A DNA stretch of 42,651 nt. Origin: Bernardetiaceae bacterium (GTDB taxonomy: Bacteria > Bacteroidota > Bacteroidia > Cytophagales > Thermoflexibacteraceae). The position numbers were made by a program, and so were the translations under genes. The DNA lies in NCBI GenBank assembly GCA_025454895.1, contig JALONO010000002.1, positions 1 through 42,651 on the forward strand. The letters are read 5' to 3'. The notes under the pieces are model-generated. The model searched no databases. It saw only the letters and a program-made list of their open reading frames with translations, and had not been told where the DNA came from. This document shows positions 7,938 through 15,544 of this stretch, piece by piece; position 1 is the first letter of the stretch, and every line of letters begins with the position of its first letter.

Positions 7938-7993
7938 GTACCTTGGAAAAATGTTGGTGGCAGCCCGCAGAAGAGGCCGGGTGAATGGTAGAG

Positions 7994-8068
7994 TCAATAT
8001 CTTCTACCAACTAAATAATTGATAATCAACGGCAATAGCCATTTGCCTATGCAATCATCAAGTCGTGC
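7994..8068 (+). repeat. Decayed copy of the 102-bp dispersed element
   Basis: The right half is recognisable: AAATAATTGATAATCAA, then CCATTTGCCTATGCAATC and ATCAAGTCG, matching the order in the intact copies. The left half and terminal repeats are lost. Confidence 0.55.
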
Positions 8069-8242
8069 CAGGGGAAGGTAAGCGGCTAGAAAGGCGTTAA
8101 AAGGTAGCCAGGCGGCCCCGTTCTGCCAGAAACAAATCAAGGGAGCAGCCGCTGCAATGGCCGCGCGGGGTGGCCCTTCCGGCCAGGAGCGGCCCACCAA
8201 GCTAACTAGGCGAATTACCCCATTTTTTGAGAAAAGCCCCGG

Positions 8243-8821
8243 TTAAGCCCGCAACATGGCCACGAGCAAATTCACCACTTCAGCCTGGGCCGGGGCACCG
8301 TAGCGGCCCCGGTCGGCTACCCGCAGGCCCATGAGGGTGGTGTAGAGTAGCCCTGCCGTTGCTTTGGCCGGGTGCTGGCGGCTCACTTCGCCGCTGGCTT
8401 GGCCGCGCTCTACCGCCCGGGCCAACGCCGCCTCGATATCAAGGCGGGTTTGGGTAACCAGTTGGTAAACTTCGGCATCGTGGGGGGCCAGCTCGGTGGA
8501 AGCGTTCACCACGAAGCAGCCCACGTGGGCCAGCTCTTCTGGGGCTTCGGCCGCAAACAGGATGGACTGCACCACGGGCAGTACTTCCTGGGCCGCGTTT
8601 AGCCGGTCGATGATGCCCTGGGCCACCTTGACCCGGTAGCGCTCCAGGGCTTTGATGAACAGGGTACGTTTGTCGCCAAAGGTGTCGTACAAACTGGAAC
8701 GGCTGATGCCTAAGTGCTCTACCACTTCTTGGATGGACGTGGCGTTGAAGCCTTGGTCCCAAAAGAGGTCAACGGCTTTGTCCAGTACTTCAATTTCCTC
8801 GAATTCTTTGCTGCGCGCCAT
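8243..8821 (-). CDS. TetR/AcrR-family transcriptional regulator
   Basis: This 192-residue protein starts at ATG 8821 (MARSKEFEEIEVLDKAV). The N-terminal helix-turn-helix is typical (ALDLFW-type helix, GFNATSIQEVVEHLGISRSS, LYDTFGDKRTLFIKAL), followed by an all-helical ligand/dimerisation domain with the pattern HVGCFVVNASTELAPHD seen in the AcrR/YcdC branch. The ligand is unknown. An upstream in-frame ATG at 8893 is excluded because the predicted promoter covers it. No transporter or enzyme is adjacent in the usual divergent arrangement, so its regulon is elsewhere or limited to itself. Confidence 0.9.
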   Translation of the reverse strand: MARSKEFEEIEVLDKAVDLFWDQGFNATSIQEVVEHLGISRSSLYDTFGDKRTLFIKALERYRVKVAQGIIDRLNAAQEVLPVVQSILFAAEAPEELAHVGCFVVNASTELAPHDAEVYQLVTQTRLDIEAALARAVERGQASGEVSRQHPAKATAGLLYTTLMGLRVADRGRYGAPAQAEVVNLLVAMLRA

Positions 8822-8862
8822 TTTGGGCTGGGGAAAATTAAACAAAGGTTTGTAAGTGTGAA

Positions 8863-8893
8863 CAAAAATAGGATGGATTGTCCTACAACGCAA
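8863..8893 (-). promoter_or_regulatory. Bacteroidota promoter for the tetR gene with possible operator
   Basis: TTG (8893-8891), 20 bp, TATTTTTG (8870-8863) on the minus strand match the consensus. Between the boxes is an imperfect inverted repeat, AGGA-N7-TCCT, a possible site for autoregulation by the TetR protein. Confidence 0.65.
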
Positions 8894-9018
8894 CTAATTG
8901 ATTATAAAGAACTTTTGTTCCAAAAATTTATTCACCAAACGCAAAATCAGTTGGCAGATAAGGACTGGCCAAAGCACCGTTCAAGGGAAAAATTAGCGAT
9001 TGTACAATGTTACTAAAG

Positions 9019-9687
9019 TTAGCAACCAGCCAAATAAATGGCGGAAAGGGCGGTGTCCTTATACTTGCGGCCGGGGTACACTTCTTCAATAACAAAGGTA
9101 ACGATACACTCTTTGTCTAGGTAATGCTCGGTATTGATCAGTTGATTCAACCTGACTGACTGTTCGCCCATGATGTCCAATAGCTCGATGGTGCAAATAG
9201 GCTGGTTGTTCACCAGCATTTTCAGGGTTTTAATCCGGGAGTTGTCCTCCCAAGTACTCGGATTTTTTTGGTAGCCGTTCAAAAACCGCCAGCCCAACCC
9301 TAAGCTCGCCCCGCTGCTCATCGTAAGCACGATTGACACCCCCACTCCGTGGTCGGGGCGACCCTCGACCCAGGCGGTGGTAGGGTCGTCGTCGAGGAGG
9401 CGGGAAGCACTGTAATTATTTTTGCCCTGGGCGGCCAAAGTGCTGGTGGCCCCCGCCGTTTGGGGCGTATCACTACACTCACAGAGTATCCAGCAATCGG
9501 GTTCGTCTTCTTCCGGCTTGGGTTTTTGCCAACTCACATACCGCTCGCCGGGGCTGAGGGCTTGGGCGCGCACCACGGGCAGCCCTTGGGCGTGGTTGGG
9601 GCCAGGCTTGGTGGGCGGCGGGGCCACCTGGGCTTGGGTGGCCAGGGCGAGGCCCAGGCAAGCGGCTAGCAAACCGAATTTTTTCAT
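9019..9687 (-). CDS. Secreted NADase-type glycan-binding (discoidin-like) domain protein
   Basis: This 222-residue protein has a signal peptide (MKKFGLLAACLGLALATQAQ). A proline-rich linker with a short cysteine cluster (CWILCEC) follows. A C-terminal domain at about 80-222 starts with TSTLAAQGKNNYSASRLLDD and has DPTTAWVEG, the pattern of the beta-sandwich found beside bacterial NADase and translocation domains. A carbohydrate-binding role at the cell surface is inferred from that family; no catalytic residues are visible. It stands alone between the tetR and DUF2911 genes, with no clear promoter match upstream. The conserved W in TAWVEG supports the fold call. Confidence 0.75.
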   Translation of the reverse strand: MKKFGLLAACLGLALATQAQVAPPPTKPGPNHAQGLPVVRAQALSPGERYVSWQKPKPEEDEPDCWILCECSDTPQTAGATSTLAAQGKNNYSASRLLDDDPTTAWVEGRPDHGVGVSIVLTMSSGASLGLGWRFLNGYQKNPSTWEDNSRIKTLKMLVNNQPICTIELLDIMGEQSVRLNQLINTEHYLDKECIVTFVIEEVYPGRKYKDTALSAIYLAGC

Positions 9688-9762
9688 CTTAACCTAAAAT
9701 AATGATTTTGAAAGATTGGTAAATCAGAAGCTGAATTTCCAAGGTAGAAATAGTGGTTAGGC

Positions 9763-9792
9763 ACAAAAAAACCTTTGCTTGAGCGCAAAGGT
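9763..9792 (-). terminator. Intrinsic terminator of the DUF2911 gene
   Basis: A perfect 8-bp stem ACCTTTGC / GCAAAGGT (9771-9778 and 9785-9792) is followed on the minus strand by a T-tract (A-run at 9765-9771 on plus). It lies 33 bp after the DUF2911 stop. Confidence 0.85.
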
Positions 9793-9824
9793 CAATAAAA
9801 ATCAGGATTGCGGGGAACCTCCGC

Positions 9825-10364
9825 TTATTTTGCCTTTACCATGAAGGGCACTTTCACGTTTTCCCAGATGATGGCGGCTTTGCCGTCGGCGGCCAGCTCG
9901 ATGGTGAGCATTTCGGTCATGGCGGCGGCTTTTTCCGGTTTGGCCGTTACGCGCAGCACGTCTTTGCCTTTTTCGTACTTGTAGGCACCCCACTGGCCCG
10001 CGTCGGAATTGAAGATAATCGTCCATTCCTTTTCGCCAGGGATGGTGAACAGCGCGTACTTGCCGGCGGGCAGTTCCTTGCCCTGGATCATCACGGGCTT
10101 GTCGGTCTCGAACACAGTGGCGGCGTTGGCCCCGGTGCGCCAAACTTCGCCCATGGGCACTAGTTCACCCCAAACCTTCCGGCCTTTTACCGAGGGGCGG
10201 CTGTAATCGATGTTGATTTTGGCCGAGCCGACCGTTTGGGTCACTTTGGCGGCTGGGCTGGCGGCGGGCTTCTTGTCTTGCGCTTGCGCGGGCAAGGCGG
10301 CCCACACAAAAATCAACCCCAGCATTGCCGCAATGTTAAAAATGCTTTTGCTTTGTTTTTGCAT
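9825..10364 (-). CDS. DUF2911 secreted protein
   Basis: This 179-residue protein has a signal peptide ending near ALPAQAQ. The family core is clear: QTVGSAKINIDYSRPSVKGR, KVWGELVPMGEVWRTGANAA, PAGKYALFTIPGEKEWTIIF, and a C-terminal LTIEL…IIWENVKVPF strand. DUF2911 proteins are periplasmic or secreted in Bacteroidota and have no established biochemical function. It is monocistronic: a good terminator follows it and the VOC gene diverges from it. A weak promoter-like match (TTG-N17-TAATTTAG, one mismatch) lies in the 92-bp divergent gap. Confidence 0.92.
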   Translation of the reverse strand: MQKQSKSIFNIAAMLGLIFVWAALPAQAQDKKPAASPAAKVTQTVGSAKINIDYSRPSVKGRKVWGELVPMGEVWRTGANAATVFETDKPVMIQGKELPAGKYALFTIPGEKEWTIIFNSDAGQWGAYKYEKGKDVLRVTAKPEKAAAMTEMLTIELAADGKAAIIWENVKVPFMVKAK

Positions 10365-10456
10365 AATCTTGAATGGCGATTTGGTTAAAGCGAGGCTAAA
10401 TTAGACCATCAGGGCCTAGCCAAGAAGCGATTTTTGAGTTTTTAACACCACCTACA

Positions 10457-10951
10457 ATGGCCACGAAGCAGCGCGGGCAGATTAAATGGCTGATATTTAG
10501 CACGTTGGCATTATTCACGATCACGGCTTTTGCGAGTTTGGAACCTACCACCCAGCCGCCTCAGTATCAAAGTTTGGGGTTGCGCCTCACGGTGCGCAAC
10601 GTGGAAAAGTCCCTCAAATTTTACCAGGAGCGGCTTGGGTTCGAGGTGCTGCAAAAAATGCGGGAACGCGGCACCATGAACTATGCCTTGCTCAAGGCGG
10701 GCGGGGCCACCCTGGCCCTGCAAACGGAGCAGAAATTGAAGGAGGATTTCCCGCAACTGAAAAACCCGGCCCGGCCCGGCCCCAACCTCAACCTGATTTT
10801 GAAGGTGGACGACGCGGCCACCTTGTTTGCCCAACTGCGCAAAGGCACCGAGGTGGTAAAGCCCCTTGAAACCACTTTTTACGGGGCCAGCGAGTTCACC
10901 CTGCGCGACCCCGACGGCTACCTCATTACCTTCCAGCAATTGAGCGAGTGA
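10457..10951 (+). CDS. VOC-superfamily (glyoxalase/bleomycin-resistance fold) protein with N-terminal anchor
   Basis: This 164-residue protein has a hydrophobic N-terminal segment (about residues 11-27, IKWLIFSTLALFTITAFA), either a signal peptide or an anchor. A single VOC module covers about 38-162: LGLRLTVRNVEKSLKFYQER, LGFEVLQKM, then YGASEFTLRDPDGYLITFQQ. VOC proteins form betaalphabetabetabeta modules that bind metals or small ligands; the substrate cannot be named. The usual metal ligands (H or E at strand starts) are not all evident, so it may bind rather than catalyse. Export of a VOC domain is somewhat unusual. A stem-loop spans its stop codon. Confidence 0.85.
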   Translation: MATKQRGQIKWLIFSTLALFTITAFASLEPTTQPPQYQSLGLRLTVRNVEKSLKFYQERLGFEVLQKMRERGTMNYALLKAGGATLALQTEQKLKEDFPQLKNPARPGPNLNLILKVDDAATLFAQLRKGTEVVKPLETTFYGASEFTLRDPDGYLITFQQLSE

Positions 10952-10968
10952 TGAACCAAGCATCACTC
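10946..10968 (+). terminator. Stem-loop across the VOC stop codon
   Basis: GAGTGATG (10946-10953) pairs perfectly with CATCACTC (10961-10968) around a 7-nt loop, with the TGA stop at 10949-10951. Only a weak T-run follows, so termination is uncertain. Confidence 0.4.
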
Positions 10969-11018
10969 ACTCGGCCTTTGGTTGCCAATTCTTTGTGAGA
11001 AGACCCGCCCCGCCCCAT

Positions 11019-11049
11019 AAAAAAGCCCGACGACCTAAAGCCGCCGGGC
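11019..11049 (-). terminator. Intrinsic terminator of the propeller-OmpA gene
   Basis: GCCCGACG (11025-11032) pairs with CGCCGGGC (11042-11049) with one A-C mismatch. On the minus strand it is followed by T6, 20 bp past the stop at 11069. Confidence 0.75.
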
Positions 11050-11068
11050 CGAGGTTGATATGAATTAA

Positions 11069-12658
11069 CTAATTGATATTCAATATCTTTAATTCTACCC
11101 GCATATTTTTGGGCGAGGCTCCGTTTACAATGGGCCGGTCGCCGCCGTAAGCCTGGGTGGCAATGCGGGCGGGGTCAACGCCTTTCTTCACCAGGTAATT
11201 GACTACGGTTTCCACCCGGCGGCGCGACAAGTCCAGGTGGTAGGTGCTAATGCGTTGGTACTCAGGATGCCCCGGCTCGGGGTTTTTGTCGGCATGGCCC
11301 GCTAGCTCGATGCTCACGTTGGGGTTCTCGACCATGAATTTCACCAGCACGTCGGCCCCGATGTAGTCGGTGAGGCGGTCGCTACCCTTTACAAAGGTGA
11401 TTTTCTCGAGGTTGATCGTTTCACCCTTCTTCACTTTTTGGTTATTGATCACCACTTCTTCTTTGGCCACGGGCTTTACCTCGGGTTCCGGCTCGGGCTG
11501 GGGCACGGCCACCACTTCGGCCTTTTTGGGCTTCACATCGGCGCGGATGGGCACATTGACCGCCGCCGGGGCCGACTTGTTTTCCACGGGTTTGGTATCC
11601 ACCCGGGCCACCACTGGTTCGGGCTCAGGCGCGGGGGCTGGTTCCACTTGCGCCAGCACGGGTTCCGCTTCCGGCTCGGCGGGTTTGGCCTGCTTGGCCC
11701 GGAAATCGAGGCGGTACACGCCCTTGTCCTCTGTCCCGATCCACACAAACCGCTCGCCTTTGAACGTGGTGCTGGCCAAACTGGTAGCTAAGTTGCTATC
11801 AAGGCCCGAGTTGTCGATGTCGAAAGTCTGGCGGCTGTTTTTCACGTATTGGCCCAACCCGGTGCCCGCGGCCCACACAGTACCATTTTCGTGGATCAAA
11901 ATGTCTTTAATAACAAAAACCTGGGCCTTGTTGGTGTTCTTAAACAGTTCGCGGTTACAATAAAGCGAGGTGCGGCCTTTGCGGTCCAGTACCGACACGC
12001 ACACTTGGCTTTTGCCGTCGGCCGTAACGGCGTTGATGGCCCCGGCCAGTTCGTAGGTGTCCCAGTTTTGGCCGTCGGCGGTGCTCAGCAGGCCCTCGTC
12101 CGTCCCGATCCACTTCACGTCGTCCTCGTCCACGGCAATGCTGAGGATGGTGTTGGTCATGAACACGCGCGGCTGGTTTTCCATGCCGAAGTTAGACCAT
12201 TTCCCAGCCTCGTCGATCATCCACACCCCGCCCTCGGCGGTAGCCAACCACTTGTTGCCTTTTTTATCAATCGCGATGCCGTTGATAAACAGGTCTTTGT
12301 CGTTTTGGAAGTTGGGCATTTCCACTTGGGCGAGTACTTGGCCGTTGCTGGCCACCTGCACTAATTTAATCCCTTGGTGGAAGGTGCCCACCCATACTTG
12401 CCCGGTGCGGTCCACGGCCAGGGCACTGATCTGGGCCAATTCGGGGGCGGCAAACACCCGCCAAGTCGAATCGGAGGAGGTGAACTTGGCCAGGCCCCGC
12501 TCGGTACCGGCCCACACGTTTTGTTCCGCATCGGCGGCCAGGCAGCGCACTTTGGCGGCGGGCAAGCCTTGGGCGGTGCCGTAGTGGGTAAAATTTTGGG
12601 CTTTTATAAAGCTCACCCAACCCAAACTAAGGGTCAAGATGGCAAGAAAACGCTTCAT
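11069..12658 (-). CDS. Beta-propeller repeat protein fused to C-terminal OmpA peptidoglycan-binding domain
   Basis: The protein has 529 residues and a signal peptide (MKRFLAILTLSLGWVSFIKA). Residues ~20-330 carry two-component-regulator-propeller-type blades: NFTHYGTAQGLPAAKVRCLA, NVWAGTERGLAKF, QVWVGTFHQGIKL, KWLATAEGGVWMI, KWIGTDEGLLST, FVWIGTEDKGVYRL. A proline, glutamate and valine-rich linker (~335-400) leads to an OmpA-like domain with ITFVKGSDRL, VSIELAGHADKNPEPGHP, SRRRVETVVNYL and ARIATQAYGGDRP. OmpA domains bind diaminopimelate in peptidoglycan, so this should be a lipid-less periplasmic protein tethered to the wall. The propeller is normally the sensor part of hybrid histidine kinases; here the kinase is absent. 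Confidence 0.88.
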   Translation of the reverse strand: MKRFLAILTLSLGWVSFIKAQNFTHYGTAQGLPAAKVRCLAADAEQNVWAGTERGLAKFTSSDSTWRVFAAPELAQISALAVDRTGQVWVGTFHQGIKLVQVASNGQVLAQVEMPNFQNDKDLFINGIAIDKKGNKWLATAEGGVWMIDEAGKWSNFGMENQPRVFMTNTILSIAVDEDDVKWIGTDEGLLSTADGQNWDTYELAGAINAVTADGKSQVCVSVLDRKGRTSLYCNRELFKNTNKAQVFVIKDILIHENGTVWAAGTGLGQYVKNSRQTFDIDNSGLDSNLATSLASTTFKGERFVWIGTEDKGVYRLDFRAKQAKPAEPEAEPVLAQVEPAPAPEPEPVVARVDTKPVENKSAPAAVNVPIRADVKPKKAEVVAVPQPEPEPEVKPVAKEEVVINNQKVKKGETINLEKITFVKGSDRLTDYIGADVLVKFMVENPNVSIELAGHADKNPEPGHPEYQRISTYHLDLSRRRVETVVNYLVKKGVDPARIATQAYGGDRPIVNGASPKNMRVELKILNIN

Positions 12659-13008
12659 GGGGCGCAGAGGGGCATTGTAAAGGGTAAACGAAGTTAGTTA
12701 AACGTATTGACTTGCTCTAACAACGAATACCCAATGCAAAAAATTTGCCGATTGAGCGATTAAACGTTGGTTTGGCGGCCCGGCGGGCCAGGTTGGGCGG
12801 TAAGCGGCGGCTTTTCAACGCCTTTTTGCTAAAACGGGGCGTTAAAAAATGTTGAAGGGCCAGCGGCTTGCTCCAGGGCGGGCCTCAACGCGAGCGAGTG
12901 CCCGCCGAACGGGCCAGTGAGGTTAGCGGCCACTTGCGCATCGCCGAAAGCCGGGAACACTAAAAAGGAATTTGGCGAGCGGGGGCTTTAGGAGCCGAAT
13001 TACTCGTC
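12659..13008. other. 350-bp GC-rich gap, no gene seen
   Basis: I find no supported coding or RNA gene. A 7-bp-stem hairpin (GGCGGGC 12877-12883 with GCCCGCC 12900-12906) lies 3' of dcd without a U-tract. Another inverted repeat (AACGCC 12817-12822 / GGCGTT 12838-12843) is weak. Confidence 0.6.
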
Positions 13009-13545
13009 TTAAAACTTGTTTTTCCACATCATTGACTCCACGGGCTTGTCGCTGCGCTGGTTGTACTTGGCCGAGGGCTTGCGGTGGTAGTAATTTTGGA
13101 TGGAGCCTTGGATAACGAAATAAATGAGCTGGCCCACGGGCATGCCTGCGTACACGCGCACCCGCTGCGACACGGAGATTTCCAACGTCCAGTGGTTGCA
13201 AAAGCCCACGTCGCCTTTGCCCGCCGTGGCGTGGATGTCGATGCCCAGCCGCCCCACGCTCGACTTGCCCTCCAAAAACGGCACATGGGCGTGGGTTTCG
13301 GTGTACTCTTCGGTTACGCCCAGGTACAGCCGCCCCGGCTCCAGGATGATGCCCTCGGGCGGGATAGGGAAAATGTCCAGTTGGTTGTGCTGGCGGGCAT
13401 CCAGCACCTCGTTGCGGTACGTGCCCAGCCAGGGGCCTAAGTGGACGTCGTAGGAGTTAGTGCCCAGGCACTCGGCCCGGAAAGGTTCAATCACGATCTG
13501 GCCGTTTTCACGGTACTTGGTAATCTCGGCGTCGCTCAAAATCAT
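13009..13545 (-). CDS. dcd: dCTP deaminase
   Basis: The protein has 178 residues, the normal length for the family, from ATG 13545 (MILSDAEITKYRENGQIVIE). Signature segments are LGTNSYDVHLGPWLGTYR, the active-site region FLEGKSSVGRLGIDIHATAG (catalytic Glu context) followed by GDVGFCNHWTLEI, and the C-terminal MPVGQLIYFVIQGSIQNYY. The enzyme deaminates dCTP to dUTP in the cytoplasm to feed dTMP synthesis. An ATG at 13590 would add a 15-residue non-conserved extension. It follows the tRNA-Arg terminator by about 37 bp, so it probably has its own promoter, which I cannot place. Confidence 0.96.
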   Translation of the reverse strand: MILSDAEITKYRENGQIVIEPFRAECLGTNSYDVHLGPWLGTYRNEVLDARQHNQLDIFPIPPEGIILEPGRLYLGVTEEYTETHAHVPFLEGKSSVGRLGIDIHATAGKGDVGFCNHWTLEISVSQRVRVYAGMPVGQLIYFVIQGSIQNYYHRKPSAKYNQRSDKPVESMMWKNKF

Positions 13546-13581
13546 GGCGGGGTGGGGAGTAAAGGCCCGAGGGCCGAAGGT

Positions 13582-13616
13582 AAAAAACAACCCTGCCTTT
13601 GATGCAAAAGCAGGGT
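13582..13616 (-). terminator. Intrinsic terminator after tRNA-Arg
   Basis: ACCCTGC (13590-13596) pairs with GCAGGGT (13610-13616), extended by TTT/AAA inside. On the minus strand TGTTTTTT follows. It lies 11 nt beyond the tRNA 3' end and upstream of dcd. Confidence 0.8.
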
Positions 13617-13626
13617 GAAAACCAAG

Positions 13627-13698
13627 TGGCCGCGCCAGGAATCGAACCTGGATCCTGAGCTCCGGAGGCTCATATACTATCCGTTGTACGACGCTGCC
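13627..13698 (-). tRNA. tRNA-Arg, anticodon CCG
   Basis: The 72-nt cloverleaf on the minus strand has acceptor GGCAGCG / CGCGGCC, D-stem GTAC/GTAT, anticodon stem TGAGC/GCTCA with loop CTCCGGA (anticodon CCG, reading CGG), a 4-nt variable region and T-arm CCAGG TTCGATT CCTGG. The discriminator base is A and CCA is not encoded. Position 4 (A) opposes position 69 (G), a mismatch in the acceptor stem. Promoter and terminator flank it closely. Confidence 0.93.
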
Positions 13699-13713
13699 GG
13701 GTTAAACGGGAGG

Positions 13714-13744
13714 CAAAATTAGCGCACGCCTAATAAAAAGCCAA
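13714..13744 (-). promoter_or_regulatory. Bacteroidota promoter for tRNA-Arg
   Basis: TTG (13744-13742), 20-bp spacer and TAATTTTG (13721-13714) on the minus strand lie just 15 bp upstream of the mature tRNA 5' end. It is the best consensus match in the window. Confidence 0.75.
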
Positions 13745-13816
13745 GGCCAGGGGGAAATTGGTTGCGGCGGATGCGAAACCGCTGGCAGGGCTTGGAGCCT
13801 CTGCCAGGGTGGGGAA

Positions 13817-14794
13817 CTAGAGGTCCCAGATCAACTCATTTTTTACGGGGGCCAGCCGCTGGTTCACGGCCAGGCAAAAACTGGCCGCAAACGCAAAAGT
13901 GGCGTAGTACTGCTGCCAATAGGTGGCCCCGTCCAGGGCCTCGTTGGGCGTAATGGCCAGCAGCGGCCCTTCAATGGCCAAGCAAATGCGTTTATCGATA
14001 AACGACACCGACACCTCGCGCCCGGTAGTTTGCTCAAAATCGAGCAGCAGTTGCTGGGTGGTAGCGTCCAGTACCCGGCGCACTTCCACCGCGTCGGGGC
14101 TGTAAACCGCAAATTGATCGGCAAACTGGCCGCGCAGATAAGGTACAAACGGGGGCCGGTAGGGATCGTAGGCGTTGAGTAGCTTGCCCAGGGTGCCCAG
14201 CCGCTGCGGGGCGTTGTTGGCCAGCACTACCACGGGCGCGGCAAACTGGCCCCGGAACCCGCTCACGTAAAACAGGCCCTCAAAAATGACCTCTTCCGGT
14301 GGGTTTTGGGCGGTTTCGCCGTTGGTGAACGAGGCCACTAACTCCGAGCAAATGAACGGCACATCGGCATTTTTACCTTTGAGCAAATGGCGGCCCGAGT
14401 AGTTTTGGGGCAGGTGCAAAAACAAGCCGCTCTCCTGAAAATACCGGTAACCCACGGGCAAATTGGCGGCGTACTGGCACTCCTTATACAAATTGGGGAC
14501 TAGGGCGTTGCTAATCAGTTGGTTAACTTGAGCGGGCACAACTTCGTCCACCTTGTACTGGGCCACGGTGAGGTAAATGAGCGCGGCTACGGCGGGGGCC
14601 GCCAACAGTACAAACCACACCACGCCCAGCCCAAACGTCCAAGTAACGACCACCAAGGCCAATAGCAAGCCGGTGAACACCCCCAGCCACCGCCTACGCT
14701 GGCGGCGGGCCTGCTCGCGCGTGGCGGCCAGGGCGGCCAACTGGGGGGCCACTTGTTCTGCGTAAAGGGTCTGGAGGTCGGTGAGTGGTTTCAA
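13817..14794 (-). CDS. DUF3137 membrane protein
   Basis: This 325-residue protein has an N-terminal basic helix (EQARRQRRRWLG), two adjacent transmembrane helices (about residues 37-75), and a C-terminal soluble domain with FICSELVASFTNG, FEGLFYVSGFRG and PYDPYRPPF-like segments typical of DUF3137 (galanin-like) proteins. The family is membrane-anchored with no assigned function. The protein ends KNELIWDL. It is the last of three same-strand genes (moaA, exbD, this), 65 bp after exbD, so cotranscription is plausible but not shown. Confidence 0.82.
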   Translation of the reverse strand: MKPLTDLQTLYAEQVAPQLAALAATREQARRQRRRWLGVFTGLLLALVVVTWTFGLGVVWFVLLAAPAVAALIYLTVAQYKVDEVVPAQVNQLISNALVPNLYKECQYAANLPVGYRYFQESGLFLHLPQNYSGRHLLKGKNADVPFICSELVASFTNGETAQNPPEEVIFEGLFYVSGFRGQFAAPVVVLANNAPQRLGTLGKLLNAYDPYRPPFVPYLRGQFADQFAVYSPDAVEVRRVLDATTQQLLLDFEQTTGREVSVSFIDKRICLAIEGPLLAITPNEALDGATYWQQYYATFAFAASFCLAVNQRLAPVKNELIWDL

Positions 14795-14859
14795 AGCGGC
14801 GGGGCCGGGTGGTAACTGGGCAAAGTTGCGCCACTTGGGCCAAAAAATTACCCGGCCCG

Positions 14860-15429
14860 TTACTGGCCGCCTTGGCTAGGTTCGGCTTCGGAAAGTTGCA
14901 TGGGCAAGCGGGCTTGCAGTTGCTCTAAGATTTTTTGTTGCTGGGGCGAAAGTTTTTCCGGGCGCAGCAGGTAGGTTTTCTGGTAGTCGGCCAGCGAGAT
15001 GCCCAGGTCGGCGGCCCGCAGTTCGTGGTAGGTCTGTTTCACTGCGTCCAGCACGGCAATGTAGGCCGCGTACTGGGTGCCCCGGTCGGCTTTGAGCGAC
15101 ACCACCGCCCGGCTTGGGCTTTCGGCCAAATAGCTGACTTGCAGAGGATTGAGCACAAATTCTTTCACCGCGCTGGTAAGTTGGGGCAGGGCCATCGGCT
15201 GGCCGTCCACCAGTAGCTCGTTACGCGAGTTGAGCAAAATGTTGAGCACGTTACGCTCGTTCATGGGCAACGGCGGCGTTTGGCTCAGGGGCGGCAGGCG
15301 GAGGGCCAGGCCCTGCTCGCTGGCAATAGTGGTGGTAACCAGGAAGAAAATGAGCAGCAGAAAGGCGATGTCGGCCATGGAACTGGCGTTGATCTCCCGG
15401 TCGCCCCGGCGGGCTTTGGTGGTAAACAT
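14860..15429 (-). CDS. ExbD/TolR-family biopolymer transport protein
   Basis: This 189-residue protein has a short cytoplasmic N-terminus (MFTTKARRGDREINASSMAD), one transmembrane helix (about residues 21-37, IAFLLLIFFLVTTT) with the conserved membrane Asp at D20, and a periplasmic domain (LPPLSQTPPLP … NVLNILLNSRNELLVDGQPM). ExbD works with ExbB in the proton-driven motor that energises TonB or Tol systems. No ExbB, second ExbD or TonB lies in the window, so the partner is encoded elsewhere. It lies 115 bp downstream of moaA on the same strand. The C-terminal ~35 residues (SPQQQKILEQL…) are a polar helical tail. Confidence 0.9.
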   Translation of the reverse strand: MFTTKARRGDREINASSMADIAFLLLIFFLVTTTIASEQGLALRLPPLSQTPPLPMNERNVLNILLNSRNELLVDGQPMALPQLTSAVKEFVLNPLQVSYLAESPSRAVVSLKADRGTQYAAYIAVLDAVKQTYHELRAADLGISLADYQKTYLLRPEKLSPQQQKILEQLQARLPMQLSEAEPSQGGQ

Positions 15430-15544
15430 AAACCAAGTGGGTTTGGCGTGGGTGCGCGCTGGGCGGCCCGTTTGGGTGCCCCGGCGCCCGCATAATGCCC
15501 GGGCGGGGGCGGTTGGTTACACCCACCGGAAAAATTTGCATGGC

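Larger units (their letters stand above)
7758..8242. other. 485-bp gap with promoter and decayed repeat
   Basis: No supported gene is present. It holds the promoter of the PadR-PspC operon and a decayed 102-bp-element copy. A 68-codon minus-strand frame at 7994-8200 reads through that repeat and has no family features. Confidence 0.7.

Noticed and set aside
7994-8200. A 68-codon minus-strand small ORF
   Set aside because: It reads through a decayed repeat copy, has no family features and lies in the leader region of the PadR operon.
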